Source of the DNA: a virus
Virus record (IMG/VR): IMGVR_UViG_3300042868_002475
Location: 1-32,167 of that record
Length of the DNA stretch: 32,167 nt
Reading direction: 5' to 3' (one strand)
The notes beneath the pieces were generated by a model that was given only the letters and a program-made list of their open reading frames with translations, was not told the origin of the DNA and did not search any database. This document shows, one piece after another, positions 1-9,499 of the stretch. The translations under genes were made by a program, and so were the position numbers. Every line of letters starts with the position of its first letter. Position 1 is the stretch's first letter.

Positions 1-50
1 TCCTTGTGTGCGTGTCCGCAGTTCAAAACCCTTGAAGGTATGCTGGTTGT
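1..50. other. Left end: short non-coding lead before terminase; possible part of a cos region
   Basis: Fifty bases with no gene precede the small terminase. A weak AAGG at about 35-38 is the only ribosome-binding-like sequence. Together with 32084-32167 at the other end this would make about 134 non-coding bases between the HNH endonuclease and TerS if the molecule is circular or joined at cos ends, the usual place for a packaging start. I see no terminal direct repeat shared by the two window ends, so long terminal redundancy is not supported. The cos role is inference from position. Confidence 0.35.
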
Positions 51-491
51 ATGCCCAACCCACCTAAGCCAGCCGAGCTAAAAATGCTAATCGGTAATCC
101 TGGCAAAAGAGCCATAAGAACTAACGATGCCCTAGCCCCACTTGAGTACGGCTACATCGAGCCACCTGTCGAACTTGGCGAGGTAGGCAAGCGATTCTGG
201 GATTCAATCTTTGGAGCCGGTGAGCTTTGGATCAGCATTAAGACCGACACCCAACTTGTCCAGCTTGTCTGTGAGCAGCTAGACCGGCGCGAGCTAATCA
301 AGGAACAGATAAAGGCTGACCCAACTGACCCGACCTGGTACAGACAAGCCAACGAGGTTGAGAAGGCTATTGTGACCGGACTTAGCTTGCTAGGCTTTAG
401 CCCTGCCGATAGAACTCGCCTTGGCTTAGTGTCTGCCAAGACCAAAACTAAGTTAGAGGAAATCATTGCTAAGCGACAAGCCAAACAGTAG
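51..491 (+). CDS. terS: Terminase small subunit (P27 family)
   Basis: A 146-residue protein, the expected size for the P27 family of phage terminase small subunits, which recognise the packaging site and load the large subunit. The N-terminal signature GNPGKR with preceding Pro/Lys-rich residues (about residues 2-20) is typical of the family, followed by a helical body and a Lys-rich C-terminus. It lies immediately upstream of, and overlaps by 26 bases, the large terminase gene, as expected for a translationally coupled pair. The ATG at 51 is the only reasonable start. The call rests on motif and position; sequence divergence in this family leaves small doubt. Confidence 0.85.
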   Translation: MPNPPKPAELKMLIGNPGKRAIRTNDALAPLEYGYIEPPVELGEVGKRFWDSIFGAGELWISIKTDTQLVQLVCEQLDRRELIKEQIKADPTDPTWYRQANEVEKAIVTGLSLLGFSPADRTRLGLVSAKTKTKLEEIIAKRQAKQ

Positions 492-2001
492 CTGGCCTCC
501 ACGCTGGCTGACACCTGTACCAGATGAAGCTATTGAGGCTGGTGACGGCGAGTACGCCATTGAGTTTGCTGAAGCCTTTGGCACTATCGGTAAAGATGGC
601 ATAGCTGGTAAAACAGGTCAGGCACTACGCCTTAGACCTTGGCAAAAGGAGCTAGTAAAACGCATCTTTGCTAGAGATGCCGATGGTGGACTAAGGGCGC
701 AAGTAGCTTTAGTCGGAACTCCACGCAAATCAGGCAAATCAGCCCTTGCGTCAACGCTGGCTCTATACAGTCTTATCGCTGAAGGTATTGAGGGTGGTGA
801 GGTTGTAGTTGCCGCTGCTGAAAAGGAACAGGCTCGCATTATCTTCGGTGAGGCTAAGCGCATGGTTGAGGCCAGCGAGCTGTCTGAGATGTGTACCCTT
901 TACCGCGATGCAATCTTTGTGCCATCAACCAACTCAGTAATGAAAGTGCTATCTGCCGAGGCTTACTCCAAAGAGGGTCTGAATGTTAGCCGAGCTATTG
1001 TGGATGAGATTCACGCCCACAAGAACCGAGAGCTGTTTGATGTGCTTTCACTCTCGATGGGTAACAGAGGCAAGCTGGCTCAGCTACTAGCAGTTACCAC
1101 AGCAGGTCAAAAGCAAGACATGACCGGACAGGACTCCATCGCTTACAGCCTCTACCAATACGGCAAGCGCGTGTCAACAGGTGAGATAGATGACCCGACT
1201 TTCTTTATGTCTTGGTGGGAAGCAGAGCCAGAGGCAGACCACAGACTTGAAACAACTTGGGAATCAGCTAACCCTGGCTACAACGATCTAGTATCTAAGG
1301 ATGACTTTGCCTCAGCAGTCAATAGAACACCTGAGCCAGAGTTCAGAACTAAGCGACTCAACCAATGGGTAAGCTCGCTAAACGCTTGGCTACCAACTGG
1401 CAAGTGGGAGCAGTTAGATGCAGACATCGAGCTTGACCCTGACCAGCCAGTGATCGTTGGTTTTGACGGCTCGTTCAATGGTGACTGCACAGCCCTTGCT
1501 TATTGCACAATACCTAAAGAGGATGAGCTGCCTCATGTCGGATTGATTAGGGTTTGGGAGAAACAGCCAGAGGATACCGATGACTGGCGTGTTAGCACCT
1601 CAGAGGTTGAGGATGAGATTATCCAATTTTGCCAGAAATACAATGTAAGAGAAATAGCCTGTGACCCTTTCCGATGGCAACGCACTATGGAAGCTATGCA
1701 AGACCTTGGCTTACCTGTTGTGGAATACAACTCAAGCTCACCTAGTCGCATGGTCCCAGCTTGCTCAAAGCTCTACCAAGCTGTTACTGAAAGCCAGCTA
1801 ACCCATGACGGAAACCCAACGCTAACCAGGCACTTATCCAACACAGTTATTAAGGTTGACCGCTTAGGTCCAAGAATTGTAAAAGAACATCGAGGATCAC
1901 CGCGCAAGATTGACGCTGCTGTCGCGGCTGTCATAGCCTTTGATAGAGCAACTGTTGGTAGAGTAGAGGATGAGCAACTGACTCCTCAATTCTTTATTTA
2001 G
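466..2001 (+). CDS. terL: Terminase large subunit (HK97-like ATPase-nuclease)
   Basis: The 511-residue motor that pumps DNA into the prohead and cuts concatemers. Visible motifs: Walker A GTPRKSGKS at residues 84-92, Walker B AIVDEIH at 177-183, then the RNase-H-like nuclease with acidic residues in GFDGS (D334), CDPF (D400) and KIDAAVA (D483). Order, spacing and length fit the Terminase_1/HK97 type. The start is TTG at 466, inside the end of terS; no in-frame ATG lies close enough to keep the N-terminus, so coupling to terS is likely. HK97-type large subunits are commonly found in cos phages, which bears on the genome ends. Confidence 0.95.
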   Translation: MLSDKPNSSWPPRWLTPVPDEAIEAGDGEYAIEFAEAFGTIGKDGIAGKTGQALRLRPWQKELVKRIFARDADGGLRAQVALVGTPRKSGKSALASTLALYSLIAEGIEGGEVVVAAAEKEQARIIFGEAKRMVEASELSEMCTLYRDAIFVPSTNSVMKVLSAEAYSKEGLNVSRAIVDEIHAHKNRELFDVLSLSMGNRGKLAQLLAVTTAGQKQDMTGQDSIAYSLYQYGKRVSTGEIDDPTFFMSWWEAEPEADHRLETTWESANPGYNDLVSKDDFASAVNRTPEPEFRTKRLNQWVSSLNAWLPTGKWEQLDADIELDPDQPVIVGFDGSFNGDCTALAYCTIPKEDELPHVGLIRVWEKQPEDTDDWRVSTSEVEDEIIQFCQKYNVREIACDPFRWQRTMEAMQDLGLPVVEYNSSSPSRMVPACSKLYQAVTESQLTHDGNPTLTRHLSNTVIKVDRLGPRIVKEHRGSPRKIDAAVAAVIAFDRATVGRVEDEQLTPQFFI

Positions 2002-2008
2002 GTTGGTA

Positions 2009-2146
2009 ATGACAGCGACAATACTTCAAGCGACAGGCGTATTTGCCATCGCACTAGGGGCTTCTTTTATTTATCCACCAGCAGGGGTAATTCTGCTCGG
2101 TATCGGCTTGCTCGTATTCGGTATAGCTATTGAAAGAAGTAAGTAA
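2009..2146 (+). CDS. Small hydrophobic protein (45 aa) between terminase and portal
   Basis: A 45-codon frame filling the gap between terL and portal. Its TAA overlaps the portal ATG by one base (TAATG). The product is almost entirely hydrophobic: residues about 5-20 and 26-42 could form two membrane segments around a Tyr-Pro-Pro turn, ending in IERSK. No family is recognised. Tiny membrane proteins at this position occur in other actinophages, but their function is not known to me. The tight coupling to the portal gene and the absence of any other use for this gap support a real gene. The SD is weak. Confidence 0.6.
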   Translation: MTATILQATGVFAIALGASFIYPPAGVILLGIGLLVFGIAIERSK

Positions 2147-3486
2147 TGCTCGGTAATCTTTTTGAACAACGCGCTGTAAGTTTTCAGACTGTTTGGGGTG
2201 CAGGTGAGCCTTGGGGTTTACAATCTGAGGCTGGCGTAAATGTCACAACTAAAAAGTCTTTTGAGATTGTTGCTTTCTTTTCAGCAGTCAGCCTAATCTC
2301 CGACACCATTTCAACTTTGCCATGTGGGGCTTATCTAAGGATTGGTGCAACACGCCGCCCTTTGAACCCTAGACCAGTTTGGTTAGACCAGCCAGATGTT
2401 GACCTAAGCACAAGAGCAGCGTTCTTTCAGCAGGTCTTTTCTAGCTTGTTGGTACATGGCAACTCTTACACCAGAGTCTTTAGGGATGCACAAGGACAGG
2501 TTGTAAACCTAGTAAACCTTGATCCTGAAAAGATTGAGATTGAGCGCTCTAGGATCGGCCGCAAGATTTACCGCTACCAAGATGAGTCAAGACCCCTAAA
2601 CAACGATGAGGTAATACACATTGTTGACTTGATTATGCCGGGTGAACTAAAAGGCTTGAGCAGGGTAGAAACTCTAAAGCAAGCACTAGGACTAAACATC
2701 GCGCTAAGCGATTACGCTGCTAGATTCTTTGGAACGGGCGCATCAGCCGCAGGTGTTATTGAGTTCCCAGGCAACCTAACCTCTGAGCAAGCTAAGCAAT
2801 TAGCTGACGGCTTTGATGCAAGACACCGCAATGGAACAAGACGCGCACACAAGACAGGCGTTCTATCCGGTGGAGCTAAATTTGTTTCTACTCAGACTGA
2901 CCCAGAATCATCTCAGGCTCTAGAGTCACGCAAGTTCGCAGTCGAGGAAATCGCTAGAGCTTTCAATGTGCCTCTGCACTTGCTAGGCGTACCAGGAACC
3001 GCAAGCTACGCATCTGTTGAACAGAACAACCTTCAGTTTGTATCTATGACCCTAAGACCATTGGCTGAAAAGGTTGAGGCTGCTTTCTCACGCCTACTAC
3101 CAGGCGATGCCTTTATCAAGTTCCAGTTCAATGACCTACTGAGAGCAGACCTAGCTTCAAGAGTCCAGTCCTACTCGGTTGGAACTCAGGCAGGTTTCTA
3201 CTCAACCAACGACATCCGCAGACTTGAGGACATGGAGCCAGTAGAGCAAGGCGATCAGTACAGAGTGCCACTCGCTAACATCGCGCTTGCAGACACCCAA
3301 ACAATTACTGACCAAAAGCGTGTTGCTATGGTTCAGCAACTTGTCATCTCAGGCTTTGACCCTGCCGAGGCACTAATCGCAGTCGGTCTGCCACCGATTG
3401 AACACACCGGACTAGCAAGCACTCAGCTTCAGCCAGTTTCACAAATAGACCCTGCCAATCCACAATCCGTCTATGAGGTCGAGTAA
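2146..3486 (+). CDS. Portal protein (HK97 family)
   Basis: A 446-residue protein of the HK97-type Phage_portal family, which forms the dodecameric ring at one head vertex through which DNA enters and to which connector and tail attach. Support: length, position directly after terL, the N-terminal part with SAVSLISDTISTLPC, the LLVHGNSYTR segment, and FNVPLHLLGV followed by a polar helical C-terminal half. The start codon overlaps the previous stop (TAATG), and its own stop overlaps the next ATG in the same way. The C-terminal 40 residues, rich in Pro and Gln, are probably flexible. No anomalies seen. Confidence 0.93.
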   Translation: MLGNLFEQRAVSFQTVWGAGEPWGLQSEAGVNVTTKKSFEIVAFFSAVSLISDTISTLPCGAYLRIGATRRPLNPRPVWLDQPDVDLSTRAAFFQQVFSSLLVHGNSYTRVFRDAQGQVVNLVNLDPEKIEIERSRIGRKIYRYQDESRPLNNDEVIHIVDLIMPGELKGLSRVETLKQALGLNIALSDYAARFFGTGASAAGVIEFPGNLTSEQAKQLADGFDARHRNGTRRAHKTGVLSGGAKFVSTQTDPESSQALESRKFAVEEIARAFNVPLHLLGVPGTASYASVEQNNLQFVSMTLRPLAEKVEAAFSRLLPGDAFIKFQFNDLLRADLASRVQSYSVGTQAGFYSTNDIRRLEDMEPVEQGDQYRVPLANIALADTQTITDQKRVAMVQQLVISGFDPAEALIAVGLPPIEHTGLASTQLQPVSQIDPANPQSVYEVE

Positions 3487-3841
3487 TGCAAGCACCAGCA
3501 ACCCTAAATTTGACAATGTTCCAAGGCGCATCTTTCGATTACAACCTTGTCTGGAATACAACCGCAGGAACAGTAACCACACCAGTAAACCTAACTAACT
3601 GGTCAGCTCGGATGCAAGTAAGAAACAGCTACGATGCTTCCGAGGCTGCACTTTCTTTGACTTCAGGCACAGGCATTACTTTGGGTGGGACCGCTGGTTC
3701 AATTCTGATTGAGGCAACAGCGACTCAAACCGCTGCTATCCTTGCTGGCCCCTATGTCTATGACCTTGAGATGGTAAGCCCAGCCTCAGTAGTCACAAGA
3801 CTTGTAGAGGGAACAATCATTGTTGATCCAGAGGTCACTCG

Positions 3842-3845
<4 letters not shown>
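3486..3845 (+). CDS. Phage structural accessory protein, 119 aa, partner of collagen-like fibre
   Basis: A 119-residue beta-rich protein. It has a pattern seen in many tailed phages next to fibre genes: an N-terminal [10 protein letters not shown] segment, a central [11 protein letters not shown] strand, a YDLEMVSP strand and a C-terminal VDPEVTR ending. Function is not established; a virion surface or fibre-base role is likely from context. It is coupled on both sides: its ATG overlaps the portal stop by one base, and the downstream fibre gene starts at a TTG overlapping its own TGA. Its place between portal and protease, away from the tail genes, points to the head rather than the tail. That last step is inference. 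Confidence 0.6.
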
Positions 3846-5238
<1,393 letters not shown>

Positions 5239-5239
<1 letters not shown>

Positions 5240-6747
5240 TGCCCTATTTCATTTCAGAAACAACTGATTGCCCAGGCTGGGCAGTAGTCAAAGAGGATAA
5301 CTCGGTTGTATCCTGCCAAGACTCAAAAGATGACGCTATCGCGCAGATGGTCGCTCTATCCCTAGCTGAAAACCTTGAGCCAGGTGGAGAGCTTGCTTCA
5401 ACTAGAGAGCTACCTGACAATTACAGACCGGCACTTGCCGAGGATGTCCCAGAGGGTAGAGCCTGTGGCAACTGTTTCTTTTACAATGAGGAACGAGTCA
5501 ACGAGGCTGGCGACAAGGCTTGGTGTGAGCGCTGGGATGACTTTGTTGATGGTGGTTTCTACTGCAACGCTTGGGAACCTGATGATTCTAATGATGATGA
5601 CCTTGATGATGACATAGATGACCAGCTAAGGGCTATCAATCAAGAAGCCCCTGCTTACATGAGAGCAGCAGCTCGCCGAGGTCTTGAGTATTACGCGGAA
5701 GGTCTTGCTGGTGACGGCGTAACTCCTAAGACAATCAGAGAAGCTAGAGAAATGGCTGAGGGTCGCGTAAGTGATGACAAGTGGATAAGAATAGCTGCTT
5801 GGATTGCTAGACACCTAGTTGACCTTGACTCACCTGATGCAAACCCAGAATCAGACAACTACCCATCCGCAGGTGTAGTGGCCCACTTACTTTGGGGATC
5901 AGGTCCAAGCAAGAGAGCAGCAGAACGCACCAAAGACTACGCTGATTCAGTTGTTGCTAGAATCAGAGCAGAGGAAACTAACAGCATGGATAACAAAGAC
6001 AAGTGGCTAAAGGTTGCGAGAGCAATCGCCCTAAAGATTGACGGCGTTGAGCTTGAAGCTAAGCAGCCAGAGATAAGAACCAACAGCGTTGACTTCGAGG
6101 TCAGGGCTGAGGGTGACGGCATGACATTTACCGGCTACGCCTCTGTGTTCAATTCCCCATCCGAGGATTTAGGTGGTTTTATTGAGTATGTTGCGCCAGG
6201 TGCTTTCAAGCGTTCTTTGCAATCTCGCAACGAGGTCAAGCTTCTTTGGAACCATGACTCAGGTGAGCCTCTGGCTTCCCTAAGAGGTGGCACTATGCAA
6301 CTTGTCGAGGATGAGCGTGGACTAAAGGTTACGGCTCAGCTCCCTAACACAACAAGGGGCAGGGATGTGGCTGAATTGTTAAGAACCAATGTGATCAACG
6401 AGATGAGTTTCGGATTCAATGTCATCAAAGATTCATGGTCAAGAGATGGACAAACAAGAACCCTAGAGTCTGTCAGATTATTTGAGGTCAGCGTGGTTTC
6501 GTTTGGAGCCTATAAGGCAACAGAGGCAGCAGTTAGATCACAGCCAACCATCAACCCTGACCAACTAGCAGATGCACTTCTAAAGCTAGAGTCCGGTGAG
6601 GAACTTGACGAGGCCAATGCCACTTTGATTACAGATGTAGTAGCCAAGCTCAAGGCACAGCCAGAGGTTCAAGAGGCTGAGGACAACGGCTTGTCAATCC
6701 TTGACATAAAGCAAAAGCAGTTCGACCTTCTAATGAAAAGGATATAA
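5239..6747 (+). CDS. Prohead protease (HK97 family) with long Cys-rich N-terminal extension
   Basis: A 502-residue protein, more than twice the length of a bare HK97-type prohead protease. The protease part is residues about 280-440: FTGYASVFN, WNHD with the likely catalytic His339, and EMSFGF with the likely nucleophile Ser390. It should cleave the capsid delta domain during maturation. The N-terminal 270 residues carry a four-cysteine cluster (C76, C79, C96, C109), an acidic run of mostly Asp at about 115-130, and a helical segment with WIARH and LLWGSGPS that resembles segments of other phage head proteins. The 70-residue tail ends in basic residues. ATG overlaps the fibre stop. The function of the extension is unknown. 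Confidence 0.85.
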
Positions 6748-6749
6748 AG

Positions 6750-6926
6750 ATGGCTACTAAAGACGACATCAAGAAAGCAATTCTAAAAGCTGCCGGAAAC
6801 CCAACTGTGGGTGTAATCGCTGAAATGGCAGATGAACTTGCTAACGCAGTATTTCAATTAGACAACACAAACTCATACAACCCAGCCAAAGAAGCAAGGG
6901 TTGTTGAAAGTAAAGAAACCCGATAG
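6750..6926 (+). CDS. Small conserved-type head-region protein, 58 aa
   Basis: A 58-codon frame two bases after the protease stop. It begins MATKDDIKKAILKAAGNP and ends with a KEARVVESKETR-like tail. A short protein with this helical N-terminus and basic KExR...ETR tail often sits between protease and major capsid genes in actinophages. Its function is not known to me; scaffold-like or capsid-associated roles are possible. The terminator at 6938 follows 11 bases after its stop, so it is the last gene of the first head transcript. Position, length and the pattern of its ending support a real gene. Confidence 0.65.
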   Translation: MATKDDIKKAILKAAGNPTVGVIAEMADELANAVFQLDNTNSYNPAKEARVVESKETR

Positions 6927-6937
6927 AGTTTCTTTAG

Positions 6938-6976
6938 CCCCAGCTCAACCCCCTTTCTGAGCTGGGGTTTTCTTTT
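6938..6976 (+). terminator. Rho-independent terminator after the protease operon
   Basis: A perfect 10-bp stem, CCCCAGCTCA (6938-6947) with TGAGCTGGGG (6958-6967), a 10-base loop, and the tract TTTTCTTTT at 6968-6976. It separates the portal-protease transcript from the capsid gene, which then needs its own promoter or read-through. Confidence 0.9.
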
Positions 6977-6979
6977 GCC

Positions 6980-7041
6980 TATAAACTTATTGATAGCAGT
7001 TGAGTGTAAGCACCGCTGTATCTGTTGAGTGTCAGCACCGC
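6980..7041 (+). promoter_or_regulatory. Capsid gene upstream region: TATAAA element and two 18-bp direct repeats
   Basis: Non-coding stretch between the terminator and the capsid gene. TATAAA at 6980-6985 could be a -10 element. Two copies of an 18-bp sequence, GTTGAGTGTaAGCACCGC at 6999-7016 and GTTGAGTGTcAGCACCGC at 7024-7041, differ at one base and are 25 bp apart start to start. Each contains TTGAGT, which resembles a -35 box, but no well-placed -10 follows at 16-18 bp. A paired operator or activator site for strong late capsid transcription is the likeliest reading. That is inference. Confidence 0.45.
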
Positions 7042-7073
7042 AGGAAACCCATTCAATCATTTATAGGAGAATC

Positions 7074-8216
7074 ATGTCTGATTTCATCAAATCTCAGATG
7101 GATGCTCGCAACAACCTCATCGCACAGGCAAGAGAAGTTCTTGACTTTGCTGAGGCTGAAAAGCGTGGTCTATCTGCTGAAGAAAACCAAAAGATTGCTC
7201 GTATCGAAGCTGACATCGACTCAGCCGACACAGCTATCGAAACCGCACGCAAACTAGCAGACCGCGAAGCTCGCGCTTCCGAGGCTGCTGCTTCATTCAC
7301 CCCATCAGCTTCAGTTCCACAGAACACCGATGCTGACATCCTTCGCTCAATCGCTATGGGAGAAATTCGTGGACACGAGTTCGGCCGTGAGGCTCGTACT
7401 CTAGTTCCATCCGCTAACACAGTTGGACAGAGCTTCTACGACCAGGTATTCGAGATTGCTCAGCTAGTTGGCCCAATGCTAACTGTTTCTGAGATTTTCA
7501 ACACCACCTCCGGCGAGAACCTAGTAATCCCAACTGTTACTGCAACCTCAACTTCTGGTTCAGTAGCTGCTGGCGGAACTATCTCCGAGAGCAACCCAAC
7601 ATTCTCATCCATCACTCTTGGTGCTGAGAAGTATGGTGCGCTTGTACAGGTAGCTCAGGAACTTGTTTCTGACGCTGGATTCAACATCACTAGCTACATC
7701 GCACAACAGCTTGGAACCTCTTTGGGTCTAAAGGTGAACGATGTTCTAACTACAAAGCTATCCTCACAGGCTGGCTCAGTAGTTCGTGGAACTGCAACCA
7801 ACTTCGCTGCTACTTACGAGGACTTGATTGACCTTGTTTACGGCATCGCAGATGGCGCTCGCGTACTACCAGGTCTGGGTTTCCAGATGTCAAAGACTGG
7901 TATTGCTGCTGCTCGTAAGCTAAAGGATCAGTCAGGTGCTTACATCTGGACCGATTCCGCAGTCCCAGGACAGCCAGCAACCTTGCTTGGCTACCAGGTA
8001 TTCGAGAACCCGAATGTTGCTGCTGTTGGAACTGCTGCTAAGTCAGTATTGTTCGGACACCTTCCATCATTCAAGGTTCGTGTAGCTGGCGGTATGAGAG
8101 TTGACCAGTCAACCGACTACGCGTTCAACACAGACACTGTGACTTACAGAGGACTGATGCGCGTTGATGGTGGGCTAACAATTTCTAGCCACATCGGCTT
8201 CTTCCAGGGTAAGTAA
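7074..8216 (+). CDS. Major capsid protein (HK97 fold)
   Basis: A 380-residue HK97-type major capsid protein. The first 100 or so residues are charged and helical (MDARNN..., RIEADIDSADTAIETARKLADR), fitting the delta domain that acts as internal scaffold and is removed by the protease. The shell-forming part follows, with NLVIPTVTATSTSGSVAAGG, TLGAEKYGALVQVAQELV and a C-terminal VDGGLTISSHIGFF. I chose ATG at 7074 because AGGAGA lies seven bases before it. A longer frame from GTG at 7029 would run through the upstream direct repeat and has no SD. Terminators on both sides make it a single-gene transcript, typical for the most abundant virion protein. Confidence 0.95.
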   Translation: MSDFIKSQMDARNNLIAQAREVLDFAEAEKRGLSAEENQKIARIEADIDSADTAIETARKLADREARASEAAASFTPSASVPQNTDADILRSIAMGEIRGHEFGREARTLVPSANTVGQSFYDQVFEIAQLVGPMLTVSEIFNTTSGENLVIPTVTATSTSGSVAAGGTISESNPTFSSITLGAEKYGALVQVAQELVSDAGFNITSYIAQQLGTSLGLKVNDVLTTKLSSQAGSVVRGTATNFAATYEDLIDLVYGIADGARVLPGLGFQMSKTGIAAARKLKDQSGAYIWTDSAVPGQPATLLGYQVFENPNVAAVGTAAKSVLFGHLPSFKVRVAGGMRVDQSTDYAFNTDTVTYRGLMRVDGGLTISSHIGFFQGK

Positions 8217-8235
8217 TAACACCCAGCTAAAAGCT

Positions 8236-8277
8236 GAAAGACCCCAAGCGTGTAGGTTCGCTTGGGGTCTTTCTTTT
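8236..8277 (+). terminator. Strong terminator after the capsid gene
   Basis: A perfect 15-bp stem, 8236-8250 pairing with 8259-8273 (core AAAGACCCCAAGCG / CGCTTGGGGTCTTT), with an 8-base loop and a CTTTCTTTT tract. The symmetric A and T runs mean it could act in both directions. Confidence 0.92.
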
Positions 8278-8279
8278 GC

Positions 8280-8285
8280 TAGGAT
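8280..8285 (+). promoter_or_regulatory. Possible -10 element TAGGAT after the capsid terminator
   Basis: TAGGAT matches the actinobacterial TANNNT -10 pattern and sits two bases after the CTTTTG end of the terminator, the same arrangement as at 6980 and 12831. No clear -35 box is visible 16-18 bp upstream. It could start the glycosyltransferase transcript. Confidence 0.3.
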
Positions 8286-8311
8286 TATGGCAACAAAGGG
8301 AGAACCTACAA

Positions 8312-9499
8312 ATGGCAAAAATCAAAAAGAAAATCAAAGGCACAGTATCAGTCTTTAGCAACTCACCAGGTCAGCCAACCGGATACGGACAGGCAACTGA
8401 GGCTCTAGTCAAATTGCTAAAGCGCGATGGCGCAAATGTCGCATCTCTGTCTAACTATGGACATGAGGGCATCAACACTATCTATCACACCGAGTATGGT
8501 GAGATTCCTATTTACGCTAGGGGTAGCGAGGCTTACTCTAACGATGTCACGCCAGCTCACCACAAACATTGGAAAGCACTAAACGCTGACCAGCCAGACT
8601 TGCTGATTACACTTTACGATGTTTGGGTTCTAACCTCTAAAGCTTTTGACTCAATCAACATCGCAAGCTGGACACCGATAGATCACAACCCTGTTCCACC
8701 TGGTGTCTTGAAGTGGCTACAAAAGGAAAATGTCACACCTCTAGCCATGAGCAAGTTTGGTTTACAGCAAATCAACAAGGCAGGAATAGAAGGCCACTAC
8801 ATCCCTCACAGCATTGACACAAAGGTATTCAAGCAGACCGACAAGATTGACGGCCTCAGCGTTAGCGAATACATGGGCTTTGGTGAGGATCGCTTTGTTG
8901 TCGGTATGAACGCTGCTAACAAGTCATCAGGTATCTTGCACCGCAAGGCTTACTCAGAGAACATGATGGCCTTTGCTATGTTTGCGCGCAAGCACCCTGA
9001 CGCGATGCTCTACATTCACGCAGACCCTACCTCACAGCATGGCTGGAACCTTATGGCGCTAGGTCAGTTGCTAGGTATTCCTATTGACAACATGACCTTT
9101 CCTGACCCTTTGGCTTATCGCTATGGGATGCCTCAATCAACCATTGCTGGTATCTACTCGTCTTGGGATGTGATGCTTGCAACCAGCTATGGTGAGGGCT
9201 TTGGTATTCCAACAGTAGAAGCTCAGGCTTGTGGTGTTCCTGTTATTGTCAGCAACTTTGCTGCAAGTCCAGAGCTAGTGGGAGATGGTTGGGTAATCGG
9301 TGGTCAGCCACTTTACGATCCAGCGCAACACTCTTTTTGGCACATTCCATCGGTTCCAGAGATTACCGAGGCACTAGAGCAAGCCTACGCAAAGGGCAAG
9401 GGTAAGTCAGCTAAGGCTATTGAGTTTGCTCAGGCTTTTGACCATGAAAAGGTCTGGCAAGAAAATTGGATGCCAGTGCTAAAGAAACTACTGAAATGA
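8312..9499 (+). CDS. GT-B fold glycosyltransferase (GT4-like)
   Basis: A 395-residue glycosyltransferase of the GT-B fold. The N-terminal half has the nucleotide-fold start GTVSVFSNSPGQPTGYGQ, where the GYG turn is typical of GT4 enzymes. The C-terminal half has the family signature EGFGIPTVE at residues 295-303 (E-x7-E) followed by GVPVIVSNFAASPEL. Such enzymes move a sugar from a nucleotide donor to an acceptor. ATG at 8312 is preferred over TTG at 8276 because AGGGAGA precedes it at 8297-8303. It heads a three-gene glycosyltransferase set directly after the capsid gene. Glycosylation of capsid or tail proteins by phage-encoded enzymes is known in mycobacteriophages; the acceptor here is inferred. 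Confidence 0.85.
   Translation: MAKIKKKIKGTVSVFSNSPGQPTGYGQATEALVKLLKRDGANVASLSNYGHEGINTIYHTEYGEIPIYARGSEAYSNDVTPAHHKHWKALNADQPDLLITLYDVWVLTSKAFDSINIASWTPIDHNPVPPGVLKWLQKENVTPLAMSKFGLQQINKAGIEGHYIPHSIDTKVFKQTDKIDGLSVSEYMGFGEDRFVVGMNAANKSSGILHRKAYSENMMAFAMFARKHPDAMLYIHADPTSQHGWNLMALGQLLGIPIDNMTFPDPLAYRYGMPQSTIAGIYSSWDVMLATSYGEGFGIPTVEAQACGVPVIVSNFAASPELVGDGWVIGGQPLYDPAQHSFWHIPSVPEITEALEQAYAKGKGKSAKAIEFAQAFDHEKVWQENWMPVLKKLLK

Noticed and set aside
7029-7073. Longer capsid protein start at GTG 7029
   Set aside because: It would translate the direct-repeat region, has no SD, and the ATG at 7074 has AGGAGA at proper spacing.
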